The position numbers were made by a program, and so were the translations under genes. A stretch of 9,312 nucleotides of DNA from an uncultured Clostridia bacterium. Its GTDB lineage: Bacteria > Bacillota > Clostridia > Oscillospirales > Oscillospiraceae. Location of the stretch: positions 1 to 9,312 of the forward strand of contig CAMGCA010000060.1 of NCBI GenBank assembly GCA_946011705.1, read 5' to 3'. The notes beneath the pieces are model-generated. The model was given only the letters and a program-made list of their open reading frames with translations, did no database searches and was not told the origin of the DNA. Positions 1-6,496 of this stretch are shown in pieces. Each line of letters starts with the position of its first letter. Positions within the stretch are counted from its first letter, which is position 1.

Positions 1-1040
1 GGGTGATATTCTTCCTGAACCGACTGCTGACACGGGGGCCGGAACGGAATCTCCGCCGGGCAGGGGTTGCTCTGCTGCCGCTGATCTCCGCTCTGGGCGC
101 GAAGCTTGCGTGGAAGGGAATTCTGCTGAAGCTTGGTTCAAAACTTGTATTTTCACAGCCGATTGACCTGATCGAGTATACCAAAATGTTCTTTTTCCGC
201 ACCGGCGGCTACTACCGGCAGGACTGCGTGGAGGCCTTCAAGCGGATGTTCTTCTCCCGGGAATTTGCCTTGCCGGGCATCGGCGTGCTGACCAGCTATT
301 TCGCGCTGACCATCGTGTTTGGAATTGCCTTGTACGCTCTGTGCGGCAGGCTGATGAAGACTCAGCCGGAGCGGGTGAAAGCCCTCCGGGCGGCTGGTAT
401 CCTGATTTTTGCGCAGCTTGTCCTGTATGTCTACTGCCTGGGAGCTACCTACGCCTACCGCTTTTCGGTGGACGAAGCCCTCGACCTGGCGGCTTACAAC
501 CGCTATATGAACATCGCGTACATCAGCGTGTTTCTGCCCCTGTTCTTCGGCGGATCCCGGCTCTTGGCCGCGCGGCAGTGGATGCCGCCCGCGAGGCGTC
601 GCTGCGCTGCCCTGCTGGTGGGCTCCCCCATCCACGCAGCGCCCCGCGCCCTGACCCGGGACGCCGGTGCCGCCGCCTATGTCCGCCGGGAGCCGCTGGA
701 CGCGTTGGCGGAGGATATTCGGGACAACTGCGTCGAAGCGGATCGGGTGTACTTTGTCTCCCAGGGAAGCGACGGACGGGATCAGGTGATTGTGCAGTTT
801 GGGGCAGAGCCGGTATCGGTAGACAGCGCCCTGGGACACAGCCTAAACCATGAGGAAGTTTCCGCCGAAGCATGGATGGATGCCCTGATGGAAAGTTATG
901 ATTATGTGGCCCTGTGCCAGCTGGACGAGACTTTCGCGGAAAGCTACGGCAGTCTGTTGGAACATCCGGAGGAAATCACCGATCACGCCCTCTACCGCCT
1001 TGACCGGCAGAAGGGTCTGCTGTCCCGCGTACAGGGATGA
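1..1040 (+). CDS. C-terminal part of a polytopic membrane protein of surface-polysaccharide clusters (partial)
   Basis: The reading frame is open at the left edge (first whole codon at base 3), so the GTG there need not be the true start; 345 residues are visible, ending in TGA. Counting from base 3, hydrophobic segments lie at about residues 20-40, 93-115, 129-151 and 170-190. A basic stretch follows (187-200, including PPARRR), then about 145 residues without membrane segments. The loop before the last helix has an LAAYNRYM motif. The tail has YDYVALCQLDETF and HALYRLD, which resemble tails I recall in uncharacterised large membrane proteins of clostridial glycan clusters. A GT-C glycosyltransferase, oligosaccharide polymerase or related membrane enzyme is plausible, but the catalytic N-terminal part is missing, so no reaction is assigned. 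The gene lies 15 bases upstream of the ManC gene, consistent with one operon. Confidence 0.75.
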   Translation, partial: VIFFLNRLLTRGPERNLRRAGVALLPLISALGAKLAWKGILLKLGSKLVFSQPIDLIEYTKMFFFRTGGYYRQDCVEAFKRMFFSREFALPGIGVLTSYFALTIVFGIALYALCGRLMKTQPERVKALRAAGILIFAQLVLYVYCLGATYAYRFSVDEALDLAAYNRYMNIAYISVFLPLFFGGSRLLAARQWMPPARRRCAALLVGSPIHAAPRALTRDAGAAAYVRREPLDALAEDIRDNCVEADRVYFVSQGSDGRDQVIVQFGAEPVSVDSALGHSLNHEEVSAEAWMDALMESYDYVALCQLDETFAESYGSLLEHPEEITDHALYRLDRQKGLLSRVQG

Positions 1041-1055
1041 GAAAGGAAGACGAAT

Positions 1056-2372
1056 ATGAATATTGTTCTGCTATCCGGCGGATCCGGAAAGCGGCTGTGG
1101 CCCCTTTCCAATGACGTCCGCTCCAAGCAGTTTATCAAGCTTTTCAAAACGGAAACCGGAGACTATGAGTCCAGGGGTCAGCGGGTCTACCGCCAGATCA
1201 AAAAAGTTGACGCCGATGCCACCGTGACCATTGCCACGGCAAAGACCCAGGTTTCCGCTATCCGGAACCAGCTGGGGGACAGCGTGGGCATCTCCGTGGA
1301 GCCCTGCCGCCGGGATACCTTTCCGGCTATCGCACTGGCTACCGCGTACTTAACGGATGTTATGGGCATTGACCCGGAGGAATCCGTGGTGGTGTGCCCC
1401 GTTGACCCCTACGTCAATGAGGACTATTTTGAGGCTCTGAAGGGCCTGTCCCATCAGGCAGACAAGGGCGAGGCCAATCTGGTGCTCATGGGCATCGAGC
1501 CCACCTACCCTTCCGAAAAGTACGGCTACATTATCCCGGAATCCGCCGACCAGACTGCTGCTGTCAAAACCTTCAAGGAAAAGCCCACCGCCGATGTGGC
1601 GGCGGAATATATCCGGCAGGGCGCGCTGTGGAACGGCGGCGTATTTGCCTACAAGCTGAAATATGTGCTGCAAAGAGCGCACGAACTGATTGATTTTACG
1701 GATTATCAGGATTTGTTCGCCAAATACGAAACCCTGACCAAAATTTCCTTTGACTACGCCGTGGTGGAAAAGGAAGACAAAATTCAGGTCATGCGTTTTG
1801 CCGGCCAGTGGATGGATCTGGGCACCTGGAACACCCTGACGGAGGCCATGGAGGAGCACGTCATTGGCAAGGGCGTGCTGAACGATGTGTGCGAAAACGT
1901 CCACATCGTCAACGAGCTGGATGTGCCCATTCTGGCCATGGGCCTGCGCGATGTGGTGATCTCCGCGTCAGCCGAGGGCATTCTGGTGTCCGATAAGGAG
2001 CAGAGCAGCTACATCAAGCCCTATGTGGACAAATTTGCCCAGCAGACCATGTTTGCCGAAAAGAGCTGGGGCTCTTTCCGGGTGCTGGACGTGGAGGATG
2101 GATCCATGACCATCAAAGTGACCCTGAATCCGGGCCACAGCATGAATTACCACAGCCACCAGTACCGGAACGAGGTCTGGGTGGTGATTGCCGGTCAGGG
2201 CCGCACCGTGGTGGACGGCATGGAACAGAAGGTGTCTGCCGGCGACGTGATCACCATGCAGGCCGGCTGCCGTCATACGGTGTTTGCCGACACCGAGCTG
2301 AAGCTCATCGAGGTGCAGCTGGGTCAGAACATCCATGTGGGCGACAAGAAAAAGTACGAGCTGGAGTTATGA
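1056..2372 (+). CDS. manC: Mannose-1-phosphate guanylyltransferase with C-terminal cupin (ManC type)
   Basis: Makes GDP-mannose from mannose-1-phosphate and GTP in the cytoplasm. Of 438 residues, the N-terminal nucleotidyltransferase domain starts with the nucleotide-binding loop GGSGKRLWPLS (from residue 8). The sugar-binding FKEKP motif is at 173-177 and is followed by WNGG (192-195), then FDYAVVEK and WMDLGTW, all in the order expected for the GMP family. A C-terminal cupin (about 340-438) shows likely metal ligands H366, H368, E373 and H407, as in type II bifunctional PMI/GMP enzymes. The protein is somewhat shorter than the usual 460-480 residues of that type. The start ATG has AAAGGAAG 6 bases upstream. 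The stop overlaps the manA start (ATGA), implying translational coupling. Since a dedicated ManA follows, isomerase activity of the cupin is uncertain. The nucleotide specificity (GDP) is inferred from family and context. Confidence 0.92.
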   Translation: MNIVLLSGGSGKRLWPLSNDVRSKQFIKLFKTETGDYESRGQRVYRQIKKVDADATVTIATAKTQVSAIRNQLGDSVGISVEPCRRDTFPAIALATAYLTDVMGIDPEESVVVCPVDPYVNEDYFEALKGLSHQADKGEANLVLMGIEPTYPSEKYGYIIPESADQTAAVKTFKEKPTADVAAEYIRQGALWNGGVFAYKLKYVLQRAHELIDFTDYQDLFAKYETLTKISFDYAVVEKEDKIQVMRFAGQWMDLGTWNTLTEAMEEHVIGKGVLNDVCENVHIVNELDVPILAMGLRDVVISASAEGILVSDKEQSSYIKPYVDKFAQQTMFAEKSWGSFRVLDVEDGSMTIKVTLNPGHSMNYHSHQYRNEVWVVIAGQGRTVVDGMEQKVSAGDVITMQAGCRHTVFADTELKLIEVQLGQNIHVGDKKKYELEL

Positions 2373-3346
2373 GAGAACCGATTTTCCTGCGTCCCACAGG
2401 GAAGGACTATCTCTGGGGCGGCAGCCGAATCAACGACGAATTCGGAAAGGGCATCGCTCTGGAGCCGCTGGCGGAGACCTGGGAGTGCTCCACCCACCCC
2501 GACGGGCCCTGCTACGCCGTGGGGGGCCAGTTTGACGCGCTGAGCCTTACGGATATTCTGAAAGCGCACCCGGAATTTCTGGGGACCCACCCGGAGAGCG
2601 GGGATGGACTGCCCATTCTCATCAAGTTCATCGACGCGAAAAAGGATCTGTCGGTGCAGGTGCATCCCACAGACGAATACGCCGCGGTCCATGAGAAGGG
2701 CCAGCGGGGCAAGACGGAAATGTGGTATGTGCTGGACGCGGCAAGGGACGCAAAGCTGGTTTACGGCCTGAGCCGTGATGTTACCCCGGAGGTTCTGCGA
2801 AGAAGTATTGAAAACGGCACCGTGGAAACCTATCTGCAAACCATCCCGGTGGCGAAAAATGACGTCTTTTTTATCGAGGCGGGCACCATTCACGCCATCG
2901 GCGCGGGAGCGCTGATCGCGGAAATTCAGGAAAGCAGCAACCTGACCTACCGGCTGTATGATTACGACCGGGTGGACAAGGACGGAAAGAAGCGTCCGCT
3001 GCATATTGAAAAAGCACTGGCGGCAGCCAATCTGCGCTCCAGTGCGGAGCCGGCGCAGCCCATGCGGGTTCTGCGCTATCAGCCCGGCTGCGCCAGGGAG
3101 CTGCTGTGCCGATGCAGGTATTTCGAGGTTTCCCGGATGCTGGTGAACACCGAGCGGCGGCAGAAGGTTACCTTTCGCGCCGATCCCGTGAGTTTTCGGG
3201 TGCTGCTGTGCGTAGACGGCTGCGGCACGGTAAGCTTCGGCAGCAGAATTTACAATATTTACAAGGGTGACTGCCTGTTCGTTCCGGCGGACAGCGTGGA
3301 AATGTGCCTGCATGGGCAATTGCAGCTTCTGGATATCCGGGGCTGA
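2369..3346 (+). CDS. manA: Class I mannose-6-phosphate isomerase
   Basis: Interconverts fructose-6-phosphate and mannose-6-phosphate, the entry step to GDP-mannose; a zinc-dependent cytoplasmic cupin enzyme. The 325 residues match the short Bacillus-type ManA length. The N-terminus has YLWGGSRIND. The zinc ligands are all visible: Q97 and H99 in VQVHPTDEYA, E117 in KTEMWYVLDA, and H175 in AGTIHAIGAG. The segment SSNLTYRLYDYDR is diagnostic of this family. A smaller second cupin-like half fills the C-terminus (about 230-325). The ATG overlaps the manC stop as ATGA, with only a poorly spaced GGAG just ahead, so translation probably depends on ribosomes finishing manC. A separate phosphomannomutase is still needed between ManA and ManC and is not in this window. 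Confidence 0.95.
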   Translation: MREPIFLRPTGKDYLWGGSRINDEFGKGIALEPLAETWECSTHPDGPCYAVGGQFDALSLTDILKAHPEFLGTHPESGDGLPILIKFIDAKKDLSVQVHPTDEYAAVHEKGQRGKTEMWYVLDAARDAKLVYGLSRDVTPEVLRRSIENGTVETYLQTIPVAKNDVFFIEAGTIHAIGAGALIAEIQESSNLTYRLYDYDRVDKDGKKRPLHIEKALAAANLRSSAEPAQPMRVLRYQPGCARELLCRCRYFEVSRMLVNTERRQKVTFRADPVSFRVLLCVDGCGTVSFGSRIYNIYKGDCLFVPADSVEMCLHGQLQLLDIRG

Positions 3347-3413
3347 GCCTTGCGCGGACTGGTGCAGGCGGCGCCCGTTTGATCATGACCCGAAATGGGC
3401 CCGGAGTATGAAT

Positions 3414-3420
3414 GGAGGAG
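3414..3420 (+). promoter_or_regulatory. Strong ribosome binding site that favours the start at 3430
   Basis: The sequence GGAGGAG lies 9 bases before the ATG at 3430. An earlier in-frame ATG at 3412 would make this Shine-Dalgarno part of the coding region and has only a GGAG (3403-3406) 5 bases ahead. I therefore prefer 3430. The difference is six residues and does not affect any domain. Confidence 0.6.
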
Positions 3421-3429
3421 CTGGAGAGC

Positions 3430-4947
3430 ATGGGAACGACGGATAGAACGAAAAAGCTGGTCAATATCCTCTCGGAGACGCTGCTCATAATGGCCTGCTA
3501 TTTTCTGTGCGGCGTGATCCGGGTGTATCTGCCGTTGGGCAGGGCATATTCCTTTTGGGACACTCTGGCCTATGGCTATCTGGCGGTACTGTATACGGCT
3601 GTATTCGTGCTGATTCACGATTTGTCAGGGGGCTATAAATCCCTGAAATTTGGGGGATTCCGCATAGAATTGCTGCGGATTGCCGTGGGCGAGCTGCTGG
3701 GCTGCCTGGTCATGACCTCCGTAATCTATATCTTCCGGCTGGAGCAGTTCAGCCGTCTGTTGCTGATTCTGTTCCTACTCTGCTCGGCGGCGGCGCTGCT
3801 GGTGAAACGGATTGTCGTGTCTCATTTCTACATGAAATACTCCCAGACCAAGGGAAGCTTCAACGTGCTCCTGGTGGGCGCGGGTCCGGCAACAGCCCGG
3901 CTGCGGCAGGCCATGGCGGAGGATGCCGGTGGTGAGCTGCGTTACCGAGGCTATGTAGCGGACGTTCCCTTTGAAGGGATGGACGAATATCTGGGCGGAC
4001 TGGAGCAGCTGGAAACCCAGATCGAAGCGCTGGATATTAAAAAAATCATTATGCTTCAGCAGGATGTCTCCGAGGAGACGCTGCGCTGCGTGGTGACCGC
4101 GGGGGAAAGAAGCGGGGCGGAGGTTCTGCTGGCTCCCAGCTTCGGCGCCTATCTGGGAGGCCAGAGCCGGGTGAAGCGGGTTGGGGGGTTCCGCACCCGC
4201 CGGGTGTGGCTGGGTGATTCCTCGGATATTCTGGGCGTCCGGGTGGCGGTGACGGATATGGAGAAAACCGTGGCGCTGATGGAGAGCCAGCTGGAAAACT
4301 GGCGGGGCGAGTACGTCTGCGTTGCCAATGTCCACACCACCGTAACGGCCAGCGAGGATGAGGCCTATATGAAGGTGCAGAATGGGGCGGTGATGGTGCT
4401 GCCCGACGGCGGCCCTCTGTCCGCCTACAGCCGCCGCCATGACTTTGAGGAGGCCCGCCGGGTGACGGGGCCGGATCTGATGCTGCGGCTGATGGAAATT
4501 TCCCCGGCCAAGGGCTACCGCCACTTCTTCTACGGCTCCACGGAGGAAACCCTGGAGCGGATGAAGAAACGGCTGGCGGTGGATTATCCCGGCCTGCAGG
4601 TCTGCGGCATGGTCAGCCCGCCCTTCCGGGAGCTGTCAGCGGAGGAAGACGCGGCCATTGTTGAGCAGATCAACGGGGCCAGACCGGACTTTATCTGGGT
4701 GGGCCTGGGCGCGCCCAAGCAGGAGATCTGGATGAACCGGCATCAGGGCCGGGTCAATGGTCTGATGATCGGCGTGGGCGCCGGCTTTGATTACTACGCC
4801 GGCAATATCCGCCGGGCGCCTATGTGGATGCAGAAGTGCAGCCTGGAATGGCTGTACCGGCTGCTGCAGGATCCCAGGCGTCTGTTTATGCGATATCTCT
4901 ATACCAACACAAAATTTATCTGGAAGGCGTTTTTGAAGGATAAATAA
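3430..4947 (+). CDS. Membrane-anchored WecG/TagA/CpsF-family glycosyltransferase fused to a CoA-binding-like polyprenyl sugar-phosphotransferase N-terminus
   Basis: 505 residues from the ATG at 3430 (511 from 3412). Four predicted membrane helices (about 12-34, 44-64, 83-102, 108-127) are followed by a Rossmann-like region (about 142-240) beginning NVLLVGAGPATARL. This is the arrangement of the N-terminal module of WbaP/WcaJ-type undecaprenyl-phosphate sugar phosphotransferases. Their C-terminal catalytic sugar-transferase domain is absent. Instead, from about residue 266 there is a complete GT26 domain: ILGVRVAVTDMEK, then LPDG with candidate catalytic D326, YGSTEETLERM, GLGAPKQEIWM, GVGAGFDYYAG, and the basic C-terminal tail RAPMWMQK...EWLYRLLQDPRR. 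GT26 enzymes add the second sugar, for example ManNAc or ManNAcA, to a prenyl-diphosphate-linked sugar at the cytoplasmic membrane face; donor and acceptor here are unknown. The previous gene ends 83 bases upstream and the aminotransferase begins 22 bases downstream. Confidence 0.87.
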   Translation: MGTTDRTKKLVNILSETLLIMACYFLCGVIRVYLPLGRAYSFWDTLAYGYLAVLYTAVFVLIHDLSGGYKSLKFGGFRIELLRIAVGELLGCLVMTSVIYIFRLEQFSRLLLILFLLCSAAALLVKRIVVSHFYMKYSQTKGSFNVLLVGAGPATARLRQAMAEDAGGELRYRGYVADVPFEGMDEYLGGLEQLETQIEALDIKKIIMLQQDVSEETLRCVVTAGERSGAEVLLAPSFGAYLGGQSRVKRVGGFRTRRVWLGDSSDILGVRVAVTDMEKTVALMESQLENWRGEYVCVANVHTTVTASEDEAYMKVQNGAVMVLPDGGPLSAYSRRHDFEEARRVTGPDLMLRLMEISPAKGYRHFFYGSTEETLERMKKRLAVDYPGLQVCGMVSPPFRELSAEEDAAIVEQINGARPDFIWVGLGAPKQEIWMNRHQGRVNGLMIGVGAGFDYYAGNIRRAPMWMQKCSLEWLYRLLQDPRRLFMRYLYTNTKFIWKAFLKDK

Positions 4948-4969
4948 TTTTCACGATAGGAGAATTGCT

Positions 4970-6064
4970 ATGGATATCATGCCCAATCGGATGGATCGCG
5001 GCTATTATATGTACCAAAGAGAATTTGAGGAGAAAGCGCTGGAGGTGCTGCGCAGCGGCTGGTATGTGTTGGGTAAGGAGGTCGCTTCCTTTGAAGAAGA
5101 ATTTGCTGCCTATGTGGGCGCAAAATACTGCGTCGGCCTAGCCAGCGGGCTGGATGCCCTGTGGCTGGCCTTCCGTATCCTCGGCATCGGTGCCGGTGAT
5201 GAGGTGATTGTACAGGGAAATACCTACATTGCCAGCGTGATGGGGATTACCATCAACGGGGCGGCTCCGGTATTCGTGGAGCCGGACGAACATTTTGGTA
5301 TGGATCCGGAGAGAATCGAAGCCCTGATTACCCCCAGAACAAAGGCTGTGTTGGTAACGCACCTGTATGGTATGGCAAGCAGAATGGACAAAATCTGCGC
5401 CATCTGCCGCAAACATGGGCTGCGGCTTGTTGAGGACTGCGCCCAGAGCCACGGTGCCCGTTTCAACGGTCGGATGACGGGTACCTTTGGAGATATAGGC
5501 TGTTTCAGCTTTTATCCATCCAAGAATCTGGGTGCTTTCGGTGATGCTGGTGCCGTGGTGGTGAATGATGAGCAGCTTGCCAGAGATTTTAGAATGTACC
5601 GCAACTATGGCAGCGAAAAACGGTACTACAACAAGGTGGTGGGTGCCAATTCCCGGCTGGATGAGCTTCAGGCGGGGTTGCTGCGGGTACGTCTGTCCCA
5701 TTTGGAGGAGCTGACCGAAGAAAAGGTGCGCATTTCCCAGCGGTATACCCGGGAGCTGAGAAATGACAGAATCCAGCTGCCGGAGTTGGCGGAAAATGCC
5801 ACAGGTGTCTGGCATCAGTATGTGATCCGGTGCGAGGAGCGGGATCGACTGATGGATTACCTGAAACAGCAGGGAATCGGAACCATTATCCACTATCCCA
5901 TCCCGCCCCACCTGTCGGAGGCCTATGCCTATCTCGGAATGAAGGAGGGCGATCTACCCATCACAGAGCATCTGGCAAAAACGGTGCTGTCCATCCCGAT
6001 TTACAACGGGATGACTCAGCAGGAGCAGACGGCAGTTATTGAGGCGATCAACGCCTTCGTGTAG
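4970..6064 (+). CDS. DegT/DnrJ/EryC1/StrS-family sugar aminotransferase, FdtB/QdtB-like
   Basis: A PLP-dependent aminotransferase of 364 residues, normal length for the family. Visible hallmarks are SGLDALWLA and GNTYIASVM in the N-terminal half, DCAQSHGA with the cofactor-contacting D156 and Q159, and YPSKNLGAFGDAGAVV with the Schiff-base lysine K185. Further on come RNYGS, NSRLDELQA and the C-terminal IIHYPIPPHLSEAY. The substrate is inferred from the neighbour: with an FdtA/QdtA-like ketoisomerase immediately downstream, it most likely aminates C3 of a dTDP-3-keto-6-deoxyhexose to give dTDP-3-amino-3,6-dideoxygalactose or -glucose. AGGAG sits 7 bases before the ATG. The gene ends in TAG (6062-6064), and the frame after that codon runs in register into the next gene. 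The general family call is secure; the sugar identity is not. Confidence 0.93.
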   Translation: MDIMPNRMDRGYYMYQREFEEKALEVLRSGWYVLGKEVASFEEEFAAYVGAKYCVGLASGLDALWLAFRILGIGAGDEVIVQGNTYIASVMGITINGAAPVFVEPDEHFGMDPERIEALITPRTKAVLVTHLYGMASRMDKICAICRKHGLRLVEDCAQSHGARFNGRMTGTFGDIGCFSFYPSKNLGAFGDAGAVVVNDEQLARDFRMYRNYGSEKRYYNKVVGANSRLDELQAGLLRVRLSHLEELTEEKVRISQRYTRELRNDRIQLPELAENATGVWHQYVIRCEERDRLMDYLKQQGIGTIIHYPIPPHLSEAYAYLGMKEGDLPITEHLAKTVLSIPIYNGMTQQEQTAVIEAINAFV

Positions 6065-6082
6065 GAGACAAAGGAGAAAGCG

Positions 6083-6496
6083 ATGACACTTCAGGAGAGA
6101 TGCCCAATTCTCCACTTTGGGGACCTGGGAGATGAACGGGGAAAACTGGTTGTAATCGAAGGCGGACAGGCGATTCCCTTCGAAATCAAGCGGGTGTTTT
6201 ACATTTATGATTCAGACGCAACGGTTGTGCGGGGGCAGCACGCGAACCGGGAGTCGGAATTTGTGCTGATCAATGTAGCCGGCAAGAGTAAGGTTCGCAT
6301 CACCGACGGCAAAGAGGAATTCGTGGCGGTGCTGGACAGACCCATGATGGGCATTTATATCCCCAAAATGGTCTGGAAAGATATGTATGATTTTTCGCCG
6401 GATTCCGTGCTGTTGGTTTTGGCCAGTACCCACTATGATGGTGGGGAGTATATCCGGGATTATGACACCTATCTTCAGGAAATGGGGATAAAATGA
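6083..6496 (+). CDS. FdtA/QdtA-like dTDP-4-oxo-6-deoxyglucose 3,4-ketoisomerase (WxcM-like cupin)
   Basis: A single-domain cupin of 137 residues, full length for the family. It shows RGKLVVIEGGQAIPFEIKR (from R19), VFYIYD, GIYIPKMVWKDMYDF, VLLVLAS and the C-terminal DYDTYLQEM, all matching FdtA/QdtA in order. These enzymes move the keto group of dTDP-4-keto-6-deoxyglucose from C4 to C3, giving the substrate for the adjacent aminotransferase. One oddity: the RGxHAH motif reads RGQHANR (H53, N55), so the second of two histidines reported as important in FdtA is asparagine. Either a functional subfamily or another epimerase-like activity is possible. AAGGAG lies 6 bases before the ATG. The stop overlaps the next gene's start within ATGATG, so the two are translationally coupled. 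Confidence 0.85.
   Translation: MTLQERCPILHFGDLGDERGKLVVIEGGQAIPFEIKRVFYIYDSDATVVRGQHANRESEFVLINVAGKSKVRITDGKEEFVAVLDRPMMGIYIPKMVWKDMYDFSPDSVLLVLASTHYDGGEYIRDYDTYLQEMGIK

Noticed and set aside
3..5. GTG at the left edge as the true start of the first gene
   Set aside because: There is no upstream sequence to show a ribosome binding site, and the protein begins inside a membrane-protein-like region, so it is treated as cut by the window edge.
2324..3319. Minus-strand frame of 331 codons opposite manA
   Set aside because: It is a shadow of manA, whose sense frame carries all zinc ligands and family motifs; the antisense product resembles nothing known.
3347..3411. Possible internal promoter between manA and the GT26 gene
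   Set aside because: A TTGCGC and a GATCAT can be picked out, but their spacing is about 25 bases, too far apart for a sigma-A promoter.
4039..4045. Run of seven A in the GT26 fusion gene as a phase-variation site
   Set aside because: Seven A is short for slipped-strand switching, the frame is intact, and the run is not placed in phase for programmed slippage.
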